Positions 48,018-59,362 of a stretch of 64,000 nt of DNA are shown piece by piece; the stretch's first letter is position 1, and each line of letters opens with the position of its first letter. The notes under the pieces are model-generated. The model was not told the origin of the DNA and made no database searches. It saw only the letters and a list, made by a program, of their open reading frames with translations. Where the stretch lies: positions 10,494-74,493 of the forward strand of contig CANIWY010000001.1 in the NCBI GenBank assembly GCA_947471695.1. Reading direction: 5' to 3'. The DNA comes from Nitrosomonadaceae bacterium. Its GTDB lineage: Bacteria > Pseudomonadota > Gammaproteobacteria > Burkholderiales > Nitrosomonadaceae. A program made the position numbers and the translations under genes.

Positions 48018-48497
48018 TCAGGATTTTTTTTCTGCCTTTTTCTGTTGGGGTCTTTGAGCCTCCTTGATTGCGTCATGGAAGTCATCTGCATCTTGAAAGC
48101 TTTTATATACCGATGAAAATCGGATATATGCCACCTTATCGAGCTTGTAGAGCTCTCTCATTACCATTTCACCAATTTTACGAGATTCAATCTCGCGCTC
48201 ACCCAAACCCAGAATTTTTTGTACGATGCGATCTATCGCCGCATCCACATATTCTGTCGGAACTGGTCGTTTATGTAGCGCCCGCATGAAGCCGGTAAGT
48301 AACTTATTGCGGCTAAACTCGGAACGATTGCCATCCTGCTTCACCACCTGCGGCAATCTCAGCTCTACTGTTTCATACGTCGTAAAACGCTTTTCGCAAG
48401 TAAGGCAGCGGCGGCGGCGGCGAACTCTGCTGCCCTCCTCGCTGACACGAGAATCGATAACGCTTGTATCCTCGGCATTGCAGAAAGGACATTTCAT
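48018..48497 (-). CDS. nrdR: Transcriptional repressor NrdR
   Basis: NrdR binds dATP/ATP through its ATP-cone and represses ribonucleotide reductase genes. The zinc ribbon is [17 protein letters not shown] plus [16 protein letters not shown]; the ATP-cone covers about residues 49-140 ([20 protein letters not shown]). 159 residues is standard. It stands between glyA and ribD, an order (glyA-nrdR-ribD) common in proteobacteria. Confidence 0.97.
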   Translation of the reverse strand: MKCPFCNAEDTSVIDSRVSEEGSRVRRRRRCLTCEKRFTTYETVELRLPQVVKQDGNRSEFSRNKLLTGFMRALHKRPVPTEYVDAAIDRIVQKILGLGEREIESRKIGEMVMRELYKLDKVAYIRFSSVYKSFQDADDFHDAIKEAQRPQQKKAEKKS

Positions 48498-48525
48498 ATA
48501 TTCAGTACTTAAGAGGGGTTGCGGA

Positions 48526-48560
48526 ATTAAGCTCTCCTCGCAACAACCCGCATCCGTCGG
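48526..48560 (-). terminator. Possible terminator or attenuating hairpin after glyA
   Basis: On the minus strand AACCCG and CGGGTT make a six-base stem with a seven-base loop, about 25 bases downstream of the glyA stop. It is followed by GTTG rather than a T run, so it is at best a weak intrinsic terminator. Confidence 0.3.
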
Positions 48561-48582
48561 GTTCTATCTTGCGGAGGGTCTA

Positions 48583-49830
48583 TTAATTACCATAGACAGG
48601 GAATTTCTCGCACATCCTCTTTGCCTCCTGTGCTACGCGCATTAACACATTTGAATCGGTGGGCGCATCCAACACATCCGCGATTAAATTCGCCAACTGC
48701 TCGGCCTCAATTTCTTTAAACCCTCTTGTCGTCATTGCCGGTGATCCAATACGAATACCGCTGGTAACAAAAGGCTTCTGTGGATCATTCGGTATTGCAT
48801 TCTTGTTAACCGTAATATGCGCAAGCCCTAACGACTCCTCAGCCTGCTTACCCGTAATATTCTTTGCTTGAAGGTCCAGCAAAAACATATGACAGTCTGT
48901 ACGTCCGGAGACTATCCGTAACCCTCGGCGCTGTAATACTTTTGCCATTACCCGGGCATTATCGATCACCTGCTCCTGATAATCCTTGAACTCTTTAGTT
49001 GCCGCCTCTTTGAATGCAATGGCCTTAGCGGCAATCACATGCATCAATGGCCCCCCTTGGGTTTGTGGAAAGATCGCCGAGTTGAGCGCTTTCTCGTACT
49101 CTGGTTTTGCCATAATGATGCCACCACGCGGACCCCGTAATGTTTTATGCGTTGTGCTGGTGACAAAGTCTGCGATCCCGACAGGATTAGGATAAAACCC
49201 AGCCGCCACCAGCCCTGCATAATGTGCCATATCTACAAAAAGATAAGCCCCTACACTATCGGCAATTTCGCGAAAGCGTTTCCAATCTATCACCAATGCA
49301 TAGGCTGAAGCGCCGGCAACAATCATTTTTGGCTTATGTTCATGAGCCAGTCTCTCGACCGCATCGTAATCCAGCTCCTCATTGGAATTGAGGCCATATG
49401 CAATTGAGTTAAAAATTTTACCACTGAGGTTTACTGACGCCCCATGAGTTAAGTGTCCTCCGTGTGCTAGCGACATACCGAGGAGCGTATCACCTGGCTT
49501 TAGTGCGGAAAGGTAGACCGCTGCATTGGCTTGTGAGCCAGAGTGCGGCTGGACGTTGACATACTCCGCATTAAATAACTTTCTCACCCGATCTATTGCA
49601 AGCTGTTCCACCTGGTCCACATACTCACATCCGCCGTAGTACCGTTTTCCAGGATAGCCCTCGGCGTACTTATTGGTCAGAACAGACCCCTGCGCCTGCA
49701 TTACCGCGGGGCTCGCATAGTTTTCTGACGCAATCAGCTCGATGTGATCTTCTTGACGCTGAATTTCTCCCTTGATCGCCTGCCACAAATCCGGGTCAAC
49801 GCTTTCTATGGTGTTTTTTGCCGACAACAT
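48583..49830 (-). CDS. glyA: Serine hydroxymethyltransferase GlyA
   Basis: GlyA interconverts serine and glycine and supplies one-carbon units as methylene-tetrahydrofolate, using PLP. The PLP lysine is Lys229 in [14 protein letters not shown]. Other blocks are [28 protein letters not shown] and [12 protein letters not shown]. It has 415 residues. It lies upstream of nrdR and downstream of gyrB, on the same strand as both. Confidence 0.98.
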   Translation of the reverse strand: MLSAKNTIESVDPDLWQAIKGEIQRQEDHIELIASENYASPAVMQAQGSVLTNKYAEGYPGKRYYGGCEYVDQVEQLAIDRVRKLFNAEYVNVQPHSGSQANAAVYLSALKPGDTLLGMSLAHGGHLTHGASVNLSGKIFNSIAYGLNSNEELDYDAVERLAHEHKPKMIVAGASAYALVIDWKRFREIADSVGAYLFVDMAHYAGLVAAGFYPNPVGIADFVTSTTHKTLRGPRGGIIMAKPEYEKALNSAIFPQTQGGPLMHVIAAKAIAFKEAATKEFKDYQEQVIDNARVMAKVLQRRGLRIVSGRTDCHMFLLDLQAKNITGKQAEESLGLAHITVNKNAIPNDPQKPFVTSGIRIGSPAMTTRGFKEIEAEQLANLIADVLDAPTDSNVLMRVAQEAKRMCEKFPVYGN

Positions 49831-49928
49831 TTTGATTTCAATCCTTTGTTTTATGAGATAAGTCTAGGGGAATTTCATCACCATCGGTAGCGGTTTACAG
49901 AGGAATCCAATCTTCGGAACAATGAAAT

Positions 49929-52358
<2,430 letters not shown>

Positions 52359-52405
52359 TTATTCTGGTTTAATTTGTTTATGTTTTCTTGTTTTTGTTAT
52401 TTATT

Positions 52406-53515
52406 TTATATTCTCATTGGCATTACGACGTATTTAAAATTATCATTTCCGGGCACAGTAACTAGTGCACTACTACTCGCATCTCCAAATGAGCACCGTA
52501 CCGTTTCACATGTTAAATTATTCAATACGTCTAGTAAGTAAGTGATATTGAATCCTATATCTAGGCCCTCTCCTTCGTACTGAATTTCTAATTCTTCTTG
52601 TGCCTCTTCCTGTTCGCTATTATTACAGACGATCCGTAAATTACCCGTCGTTAATATAATTCGGGCTCCTCTGAATTTTTCATTTGAGAGAATCGCTGCT
52701 CTTTGTAGCGTTTGTAATAATAACAAACGGTTTACTTCAAAATGCTTTTGGTACCCAATCGGAATTACCCGATTGTAATCTGGGAACTTTCCATCTACTA
52801 CTTTCGATACGATCACGATATTTGAGAATGTAAACCGAATTTGATTTTGCAAAATTTCTATAATGACCAACTCTTCACTATCATTTAGTTGTTTGGCTAA
52901 CTCTAGTACCGCCTTCCGTGGAAGGATGACCTCTCTCCTTTCCTGGTTTAATTCTAGTTCCACCCACGCAAAACCAAGCCTATGTCCGTCTGTTGCTACC
53001 ACTTTAAGTTGTTGGTCTTCCAGGAGCAATAAAAGTCCATTTAGATAATACCGTATGTCCTGTTGAGCCATTGCATATTGGACTAAAAACAATAGATTTT
53101 TTAATTCTTTCTGTTTCAGAGTTATCTTCGCCTGCGGTTCAATACTTTCTGGTAGTTTTGGAAAGTCTTCTACCGGTAATGTCTGTAAATTAAATCTACT
53201 TTTCCCTGCTTTTACTTGTAAGCGGTTTTCTTCTACATCGAGTGTTACTACTGATTTTTCTGGTAGTGCGCGCAGAATATCTTGTAATTTTTTCGCAGCT
53301 ACTGTTACTGCTAATCCATTTTTGCTATTTTCGCTGTCTTTGGTGGTTGTCGTTATTTGTATTTCTAGATCTGTTGCCATAAAGCTGATAGTTTCATTTT
53401 TCTTTTCTATTAATACATTTGAAAGTATTGGTAAGGTGTGCCTTCTTTCGACTATTCCAGTTACAGCTTGAAGCGGTTTTAGCAAAGCTTCTTTATCAGT
53501 TTGTATTAATTTCAT
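52406..53515 (-). CDS. dnaN: DNA polymerase III beta sliding clamp
   Basis: DnaN is the clamp that keeps polymerase III on DNA. The 369-residue protein has three repeats of the clamp fold; visible blocks include VTGIVERRHTLPILSNVLI, VRYYLNGLLLLLEDQQLKVVATDGHRL-type sequence at about residues 150-185, and the end YVVMPMRI. It is noticeably AT-rich compared with the rest of the window, especially at third positions. It is 188 bases downstream of dnaA. Confidence 0.97.
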   Translation of the reverse strand: MKLIQTDKEALLKPLQAVTGIVERRHTLPILSNVLIEKKNETISFMATDLEIQITTTTKDSENSKNGLAVTVAAKKLQDILRALPEKSVVTLDVEENRLQVKAGKSRFNLQTLPVEDFPKLPESIEPQAKITLKQKELKNLLFLVQYAMAQQDIRYYLNGLLLLLEDQQLKVVATDGHRLGFAWVELELNQERREVILPRKAVLELAKQLNDSEELVIIEILQNQIRFTFSNIVIVSKVVDGKFPDYNRVIPIGYQKHFEVNRLLLLQTLQRAAILSNEKFRGARIILTTGNLRIVCNNSEQEEAQEELEIQYEGEGLDIGFNITYLLDVLNNLTCETVRCSFGDASSSALVTVPGNDNFKYVVMPMRI

Positions 53516-53703
53516 TTATTTAAACCTTGATAATCGTTAATAGAAGTCAGCTAAATTCTGTATTGTTTTATTGATCGTTTTAAAATCAATATGTTGTTTA
53601 TCTTTTCTTCTTTGTATTAATTCCGTATTGTTTCGGGACTATTTGTGGATAAATATTTCAAGCTATTGAAATATTGAGTTATCCAGAAAGTATTCAATTG
53701 TTA
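53516..53703. other. dnaA-dnaN intergenic DnaA-box region
   Basis: This AT-rich 188-base gap holds a perfect DnaA box on the minus strand (TGTGGATAA, 53644-53652) and a near-match on the plus strand (TTATCCAGA, 53679-53687). Between them is a perfect inverted repeat with ten-base arms AATATTTCAA/TTGAAATATT and a four-base loop (53652-53675). The layout could be part of a bipartite origin, a DnaA control site for dnaN, or a terminator of dnaA. Confidence 0.6.
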
Positions 53704-55107
53704 TTAGCCTCTTAAAATATGAATTAGCGCATTAAAATCTCTGTTTGTAATTGGGTCAGTATTTCTTAATTCTGCTATTTTCCTATATCCATGTAATACG
53801 GTGGTATGGTCTCTACCACCAAAGGCCTCACCTATATTTGGTAGGCTTAAGGTTGTTAATTCCTTAGCTATTGCCATTGCCATTTGTCGGGGTCTTGCAA
53901 CTGTTCGCGTACGGCTCTTTGAATACATCTCTACGACCTTAATCTTATAGTAATCTGCCACTGTTTTCTGTATATTTTCTATTGTTATCTGGCGGTTCTG
54001 AACTGCTAGTAAATCTTTCAATGACTCCCGTGCAAGGTCCAGAGACAACTCCAGTCCTGTAAATCTTGAGTATGCGAGCACACGTTTTAATGCCCCCTCT
54101 AACTCTCTTACGTTTGAACGAATATGTTTTGCTATGAAAAATGCGATATTTTCATCTAGTTTTATTTTTTCTTGAAACGCCTTCTTCAATAAGATAGCAA
54201 CCCGCATCTCTAGTTCGGGCGGTTCAACTGCGACAGTTAGTCCCCACCCAAACCGAGATACCAATCGTTCTTCCATTCCAGATATCTCTTTTGGATAGGA
54301 GTCACATGTGATAATTACTTGTTTATGTGCCTCTACGAGAGCATTAAATGCATAAAAAAACTCTTCTTGAGTTCTGTTTTTGCCGCCAATAAACTGGATA
54401 TCATCGACCAATAATATATCTAGGGAATGATAGTACCGCTTGAATTCATCAAACGCTTTATGTTGGTAGGCTCGTACTACGTCTGATACATATTGCTCAG
54501 CATGTATATAGCGTACTTTTGCTTGCTTGTTTTGGTTTATTACCAGGTTCCCTATTGCCTGAATTAGATGGGTTTTGCCGAGTCCTACGCCGCCATATAT
54601 AAAGAGGGGGTTGTATGCCGTTCCCGGAAACTCGGCCACTTGAATTGCTGCTGCGCGCGCAAGTTGATTGGCTTTTCCTGTTACGAAATTATCAAAGGTA
54701 AATGCCGGATTTAGCCGGCTTGTGTTTTGCTGGCCAAGTACTTTTTCTTTGGGAATGCTTTCTATTTGTTGTTTTTTTATTATAGGCATTACTGTTTCAG
54801 CGGTTTCCTTATCTTTTGTTATCTGTTCGGCTTTAGTTTTTTCGGTATCTGCAAGGTTTATCTTAAATCTTATGGCCTTCGAAAAGTGATTTTCTGCTAA
54901 CTTTTCTATTGTTGATAGAAAGTTTTCTTTTACCCATTGTTGAACAAAACGGTTTGGAGCTGTAATTACGATTTGATTTGGGATGCTGCTTGATAAATCA
55001 AGCTGTAACGGCTTGATCCAAGTGTTGAATTGTTGGGCGCTTAGTTCTTTTGCAAAATACTCAAAGCATGAGCTCCAAAACGTTTCTTCTGCGGTTCTCA
55101 TAGTCAT
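53704..55107 (-). CDS. dnaA: Chromosomal replication initiator DnaA
   Basis: DnaA binds DnaA boxes and opens the origin. Domain I spans about residues 1-80 ([20 protein letters not shown]), domain II is a charged linker to about 130, domain III is AAA+ with Walker A GGVGLGKT at 172-179 and Walker [10 protein letters not shown] at 231-239, and domain IV has the box-binding signature [11 protein letters not shown]. It has 467 residues. ATG 55107 is used; an internal ATG two codons later is possible. Like dnaN it is AT-rich. It is divergent from rpmH. Confidence 0.98.
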   Translation of the reverse strand: MTMRTAEETFWSSCFEYFAKELSAQQFNTWIKPLQLDLSSSIPNQIVITAPNRFVQQWVKENFLSTIEKLAENHFSKAIRFKINLADTEKTKAEQITKDKETAETVMPIIKKQQIESIPKEKVLGQQNTSRLNPAFTFDNFVTGKANQLARAAAIQVAEFPGTAYNPLFIYGGVGLGKTHLIQAIGNLVINQNKQAKVRYIHAEQYVSDVVRAYQHKAFDEFKRYYHSLDILLVDDIQFIGGKNRTQEEFFYAFNALVEAHKQVIITCDSYPKEISGMEERLVSRFGWGLTVAVEPPELEMRVAILLKKAFQEKIKLDENIAFFIAKHIRSNVRELEGALKRVLAYSRFTGLELSLDLARESLKDLLAVQNRQITIENIQKTVADYYKIKVVEMYSKSRTRTVARPRQMAMAIAKELTTLSLPNIGEAFGGRDHTTVLHGYRKIAELRNTDPITNRDFNALIHILRG

Positions 55108-55269
55108 TTTGTTTACAGTGATTCTGTATTGCGAGATTTTCAGCTACGATAATCGAAGCTCATTCTATCCGCATTCCCCTATCTTATCCACAGCACTAAA
55201 AATATAAGTTGACATCCCCCTTCGCCGGCGGTGTAATGCCACGTTTATCTACTCGCTCTTAGAGGAAAA
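55108..55269. other. dnaA-rpmH intergenic region, candidate origin part
   Basis: These 162 bases separate the leftward dnaA-dnaN-gyrB genes from the rightward rpmH-rnpA-yidD-yidC genes. A perfect DnaA box TTATCCACA lies at 55184-55192. The strand switch here is what is expected at a bidirectional origin. Only one perfect box is seen, so the functional origin may also use the dnaA-dnaN gap. Confidence 0.6.
55209..55237 (+). promoter_or_regulatory. Sigma-70 promoter of rpmH
   Basis: A perfect -35 hexamer TTGACA (55209-55214) is followed after 17 bases by TGTAAT (55232-55237), one mismatch from TATAAT. It lies about 30 bases before the rpmH ATG and beside the DnaA box at 55184. AGAGGAAAA precedes the ATG as ribosome site. 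Confidence 0.8.
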
Positions 55270-55404
55270 ATGAAGCGTACTTATCAACCATCCGTTACTC
55301 GAAGAAAGCGTACTCACGGGTTTTTAGTTCGCATGAAAACACGTGGAGGGGCTTCAGTTATTCGCGCCCGCCGCGCCAAAGGCCGCAAACGTTTGGGAGT
55401 TTAG
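55270..55404 (+). CDS. rpmH: 50S ribosomal protein L34
   Basis: The 44-residue very basic protein begins [19 protein letters not shown] and ends with the family tail [12 protein letters not shown]34 is a small protein of the large ribosomal subunit. It heads the rpmH-rnpA-yidD-yidC unit and is driven by the strong promoter just upstream. AGAGGA lies four to nine bases before the ATG. Confidence 0.98.
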   Translation: MKRTYQPSVTRRKRTHGFLVRMKTRGGASVIRARRAKGRKRLGV

Positions 55405-55445
55405 CCCTACCCCGGTCAAGTTTCATTTATTTTTGGGTCTGTATT

Positions 55446-55793
55446 ATTCGTTTTCTTTCGAAATGTCACCGGTTGCACAACGCAGAGGATTTTTCTTCTG
55501 TTCTCCGGTTCAGATGTTCTAACAACGGCGAGTTTTTCAGGATTTTTGCCCGGCCAAATAACCTTACTTATTCCCGACTTGGTTTTATTGTTGCCGGGAA
55601 GGTTGAGCGGCTTGCGGTTAACCGAAATCGGGTGAAGCGTTTGTTGCGTGAATTGTTTCGTAGTAAGCATCAGCAATTGTCTGGTTTTGATTTTGTTGTG
55701 CGGTTACAACGGCGTCTCCCCCGCAAAGACTCTTCGAGGGCGAGAGTAGAAGCAGATATGCTTATGACTCAATTGCTTCGATGTCGCGATTAA
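55446..55793 (+). CDS. rnpA: Ribonuclease P protein component, no standard start
   Basis: RnpA is the protein subunit of RNase P, which trims tRNA 5' ends. The conserved basic motif is NRNRVKRLLRELFR, preceded by LGFIVAGKVERLAV. The first standard start in frame is TTG 55473, but it falls inside the conserved N-terminal block: residues upstream read RFLSKCHR and join LHNAEDFSSVL, matching the family pattern F-P-x-x-x-R-L-x-x-x-x-D-F. No ATG, GTG or TTG exists upstream in frame back into rpmH. ATT at 55446 (or 55443) gives the expected length of about 115 residues. Its 3' end overlaps yidD by 13 bases. Confidence 0.88.
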   Translation: MRFLSKCHRLHNAEDFSSVLRFRCSNNGEFFRIFARPNNLTYSRLGFIVAGKVERLAVNRNRVKRLLRELFRSKHQQLSGFDFVVRLQRRLPRKDSSRARVEADMLMTQLLRCRD

Positions 55794-55990
55794 TCATCGG
55801 TTTTATTCGGCTCTATCAGTATTTTTTGAGCCCTTTTTTGGGGCCCTCATGTCGGTTCATCCCAACATGTTCTGACTATGCGTGCATGGCGCTGTCTAAG
55901 CATGGGGTTTTTCGAGGTTCCTTGATGAGTTTTGGGAGGATACTGCGGTGTAATCCTTGGTGTCAGGGTGGGCATGACCCTGTTCCATAG
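55781..55990 (+). CDS. yidD: Membrane protein insertion efficiency factor YidD
   Basis: This 69-residue protein has the YidD signature: YQYFLSPFLGPSCRFIPTCSDYA with conserved cysteines, then GSLMSFGRILRCNPWCQGGHDPVP in outline, here described by its RCNPW and GGHDPVP ends. It probably helps YidC in membrane insertion. It overlaps the rnpA 3' end and precedes yidC, the standard order. ATG at 55781. Confidence 0.95.
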   Translation: MSRLIIGFIRLYQYFLSPFLGPSCRFIPTCSDYACMALSKHGVFRGSLMSFGRILRCNPWCQGGHDPVP

Positions 55991-56064
55991 GCTTTTATTG
56001 AGAGTGAATTATTTGCGTAGCGGGTCGTATCCGTTTTCGTTAAAACTTACATTTGTTAAATGAC

Positions 56065-57756
56065 ATGGATACAAAAAAACTCATACTTTTCATGATCTTT
56101 TCTACATCCCTACTTTTTTTATGGGATGCGTGGCAGAGACAACAGCCCCCCCCCGCAGCAGTCACTGCCGCTACTAAGACCGCTGGCAATACCTCATCTT
56201 CTGTGTCTAAAGATGATAGGCCGACCCCCGGTGAAGGCCTTGTTTCCAGTCAACCGGCGAAAGTGACCCCTGCCGAAGTTGACTTGGGCGGTAAGCTTGA
56301 ACCCGGAGACACCGTTGTTGTTAAAACTAATTTCGTAATTGCTGAGATCGACACTGCGGGCGGTGATTTACGCCGTGTTGAGTTATTGTTTCATCCAGAA
56401 AGGGGTGACAGGAATAAACCGTACGCACTTTTAGATAACCAGCCTGGACGTATTAATGTTGCTCAGTCTGGCCTAATTGGTGAGGGGCTCCCCAGCCATA
56501 AGACTCGCTATACTTCGGCGACTACTACCTATAATTTAGATGCCAATCAATCTGAGATTAAGGTCCGCCTTCTTGCACCAGAGATCAACGGTGTTCAGGT
56601 CACCAAAATTTACACTTTTTATCGTGATAGTTACATCATTGATGTTGGTTTTGAGATCCTTAATCAAGGATCTTCGGCTATTCAGCCTTTCTCCTATTTT
56701 CAGATTTTACATGACAGCCCGCCGCCAGATAGCTCACTTTTTATGGTGCCTACTTATACCGGCGCTGCCATGTATACCGACCAGGATAAGTTTAAAAAGA
56801 TCGAGTTTTCTGCTCTTGACAAGAATAATGCTACTTATCCTAAGGATTCTGATAACGGCTGGATTGCAATGCTGGAGCATTATTTTGTTACTGCCTGGTT
56901 GCCTTCCGATAAGACCCCTCGTGAATATTATGCCAAGCGACTCAGTGAGAACAGGTATACAGCCGGCGTAATTGTCCCGACAGGAGTTATTGCACAAGGG
57001 GAGACTAAGGTTGTTGACGTTCCGCTCTATGTTGGGCCTCAGGAACAGAGCAAGCTTGCCTCTCTTGCTCCCGGTTTAGATCTTACGGTTGACTATGGTT
57101 GGCTTACAGTGATCGGAGCGCCATTATTCTGGCTTCTTTCTGTATATCACTCCATGACTGGGAATTGGGGTGTTTCAGTTATTCTTTTAACACTCTCGGT
57201 TAAGCTGGTTTTCTTTCCCTTATCAGCTGCGGGTTACAGGTCTATGGCTAAGATGCGTGTTGTTGGCCCTAGGCTGCAGAAACTGCGTGAGCAACATGGT
57301 AGTGATCGGCAGTTGATGCATCAAAAGATGATGGAATTTTACAAGGTCGAAAAAATTAACCCGTTAGGTGGCTGCTTACCTATTCTGGTTCAAGTCCCTG
57401 TTTTTATTTCATTATTCTGGGTTTTGCTTGCAAGCGTCGAACTTAGATATGCTCCCTTCATCCTTTGGATTGAGGACATGTCTTCGCCAGATCCTTTTTA
57501 TGTTATGCCCATTATTATGGGGATATCTATGTATTTTCAGGCGAAACTCAGTCCTGCACCTGCTGACCCTATGCAAGCGAAGGTGATGCAAATAATGCCT
57601 TTTGCTTTCAGTATTTTCTTTTTCTTTTTCCCCGCTGGACTTGTGCTGTATTCGTTAACAAATAATATACTTTCAATTGCTCAGCAATGGCAGATCACAC
57701 GGATGATCGAGCGTGCTGCTGCTGTCGCCGCCACCACCCCTAATATGAAAAAGTAG
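56065..57756 (+). CDS. yidC: Membrane protein insertase YidC
   Basis: YidC inserts and folds inner-membrane proteins, with or without SecYEG. The 563-residue protein has an N-terminal signal anchor (LILFMIFSTSLLFLWDAW), a large periplasmic domain at about residues 60-345, and the conserved C-terminal 60KD_IMP region with transmembrane helices from about 355 (GAPLFWLLSVYH, INPLGGCLPILVQVPVFISL, SLTNNILSIAQQW). I chose ATG 56065 (MDTKKL) rather than the TTG 12 bases upstream. It is about 75 bases after yidD. Confidence 0.97.
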   Translation: MDTKKLILFMIFSTSLLFLWDAWQRQQPPPAAVTAATKTAGNTSSSVSKDDRPTPGEGLVSSQPAKVTPAEVDLGGKLEPGDTVVVKTNFVIAEIDTAGGDLRRVELLFHPERGDRNKPYALLDNQPGRINVAQSGLIGEGLPSHKTRYTSATTTYNLDANQSEIKVRLLAPEINGVQVTKIYTFYRDSYIIDVGFEILNQGSSAIQPFSYFQILHDSPPPDSSLFMVPTYTGAAMYTDQDKFKKIEFSALDKNNATYPKDSDNGWIAMLEHYFVTAWLPSDKTPREYYAKRLSENRYTAGVIVPTGVIAQGETKVVDVPLYVGPQEQSKLASLAPGLDLTVDYGWLTVIGAPLFWLLSVYHSMTGNWGVSVILLTLSVKLVFFPLSAAGYRSMAKMRVVGPRLQKLREQHGSDRQLMHQKMMEFYKVEKINPLGGCLPILVQVPVFISLFWVLLASVELRYAPFILWIEDMSSPDPFYVMPIIMGISMYFQAKLSPAPADPMQAKVMQIMPFAFSIFFFFFPAGLVLYSLTNNILSIAQQWQITRMIERAAAVAATTPNMKK

Positions 57757-57852
57757 TTGTTGCCCAGGTGCTTGTTTTTTGTGGGCTCTGGTCAAACAGT
57801 TATTAATTTGTGACTGGGGTTTTGTTTTCCGGTTTTATTTAGATCGTCCTCC

Positions 57853-59208
57853 ATGCCCATTGTCGACATAATTGCCGCCATTGCCACCCCAACAGGTCGT
57901 GGCGGTATTGGTGTGGTTCGGGTCTCGGGTGAAGACCTAAAACCCTTGTCTCTTGCTATTTTGGGAAATGTTCCTAAGGACAGGTACGCAACCCTATGTT
58001 CATTCCGTGACGGTGATGGATTAATTATAGACAACGGGATCGCCCTTTTTTTCCCGGGGCCGCACTCGTATACCGGTGAAGACGTATTGGAGCTTCAGGG
58101 CCACGGAGGTCCGGAAATTATGAAGCTGTTGCTTTCTCGATGCCTTGCCGCAGGCGCTCGTCTAGCGCAGCCGGGGGAGTTTACCCTGAGAGCGTTTCTT
58201 AACAATAAGATGGACCTTGCACAGGCTGAGGCTGTTTCAGACCTCATTGATGCGAGCAGCAGTGAAGCGGTTCGATATGCTGTGCGTTCGTTGCAAGGAG
58301 ATTTCTCGGCCGCCATTTTAAAGCTGGTTTCTTCTGTGATTAACTTGCGCATGACCATCGAGGCAATATTGGACTTTCCTGACGAGGAGACTGGGCTGTT
58401 GCATCAGAGTGGCCTGTTCACTGCGCTCAATGATATTGGGGCTCAGCTTGAGTGTGTGCTTACCTCGGCAAAACAAGGAAACCTGCTTCGAGAGGGTAGA
58501 CGTGTTGTGCTGGTGGGCCGGCCCAATGTCGGCAAATCTAGCCTAATCAACCGGCTAGCTGGTGAGGAGGTTTCGATTGTTACGGAAATTCCCGGTACGA
58601 CCCGTGATGCTATTCGCCAAGGGATCAGCCTAGAGGGCGTGTCTTTACAGTTTATAGATACGGCGGGTCTAAGAGAGACGCATGACCCGGTTGAAAAGAT
58701 CGGAATTGCACATACACGTGCGGCCATTGAGAATGCTGATTTAGCTTTGTTATTGATTGACGCACGCTCGGGTGTGACCCCTGAGGACCGGACAATACTT
58801 GATGCTTTTCCACCGGGACTTCCCGTGATCCAAGTTTTTAACAAGATCGACATTTTGAACGAATATCCGCGCATTAGTTTTTCGTCGGATGTTCAAGAGG
58901 TTTATCTTTCTGCTAAGACGGGTGCTGGCATCGAGTTGCTCAGACAGGTTATGCTTGAAGTATTTGGATGGCGGCCGAGCATTTCTGGAGAGGGCCTGTT
59001 CATGGCTAGGCAGCGTCACCTACAGGCGCTTTTAGAGGCCCGCACCAATTTACAGGCCGCTGCTGCAATGGTTGGGTATGAGCTCCAGTTGGAGTTGTTG
59101 GCTGAAGAGTTGAGGCTTGCGCAGCATTCGCTATCATCCATTACTGGTGAGTTCGCCGCAGACGCGCTGTTAGGCGAAATATTTTCCCGCTTTTGTATTG
59201 GTAAATAA
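57853..59208 (+). CDS. mnmE: tRNA modification GTPase MnmE
   Basis: MnmE with MnmG makes the 5-carboxymethylaminomethyl group at U34 of certain tRNAs. The N-terminal folate-binding domain starts DIIAAIATPTGRGGIGVVRVSG. The inserted G domain has GRPNVGKSSLINRL (about residue 222), TEIPGTTRD, DTAGL and NKID. The C-terminus ends FCIGK, where Cys is essential in the family. It has 451 residues. It lies upstream of mnmG, with a terminator-like hairpin and parS between them. Confidence 0.98.
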   Translation: MPIVDIIAAIATPTGRGGIGVVRVSGEDLKPLSLAILGNVPKDRYATLCSFRDGDGLIIDNGIALFFPGPHSYTGEDVLELQGHGGPEIMKLLLSRCLAAGARLAQPGEFTLRAFLNNKMDLAQAEAVSDLIDASSSEAVRYAVRSLQGDFSAAILKLVSSVINLRMTIEAILDFPDEETGLLHQSGLFTALNDIGAQLECVLTSAKQGNLLREGRRVVLVGRPNVGKSSLINRLAGEEVSIVTEIPGTTRDAIRQGISLEGVSLQFIDTAGLRETHDPVEKIGIAHTRAAIENADLALLLIDARSGVTPEDRTILDAFPPGLPVIQVFNKIDILNEYPRISFSSDVQEVYLSAKTGAGIELLRQVMLEVFGWRPSISGEGLFMARQRHLQALLEARTNLQAAAAMVGYELQLELLAEELRLAQHSLSSITGEFAADALLGEIFSRFCIGK

Positions 59209-59218
59209 TCTAAAATCC

Positions 59219-59240
59219 GTCCCCTGCTTTCGGGGGTTTC
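59219..59240 (+). terminator. Hairpin after mnmE, possible terminator
   Basis: CCCC and GGGGG flank a short loop (TGCTTTC) a few bases after the mnmE stop, followed by TTTC. The T run is short, so termination may be partial. It adjoins and partly shares bases with the parS site. Confidence 0.45.
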
Positions 59241-59250
59241 ACGTGAAACA
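59235..59250. promoter_or_regulatory. parS: parS centromere-like site for ParB
   Basis: GGTTTCACGTGAAACA matches the consensus TGTTTCACGTGAAACA at 15 of 16 positions and includes the full 14-base palindrome. It lies between mnmE and mnmG, 3.5 kb from parB and about 4 kb from dnaA, the expected place for an origin-proximal ParB nucleation site. Confidence 0.93.
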
Positions 59251-59362
59251 CGCGTCAAACCCAGGAGTGTTCTGATTTTTGCTTAAAGCCGGGGGAGGTT
59301 ACGCCCCCCCTGGTTTTGCCGTAGAATGCTGTTCTTCTAGACAGCTGATATTTGTTCAATTA

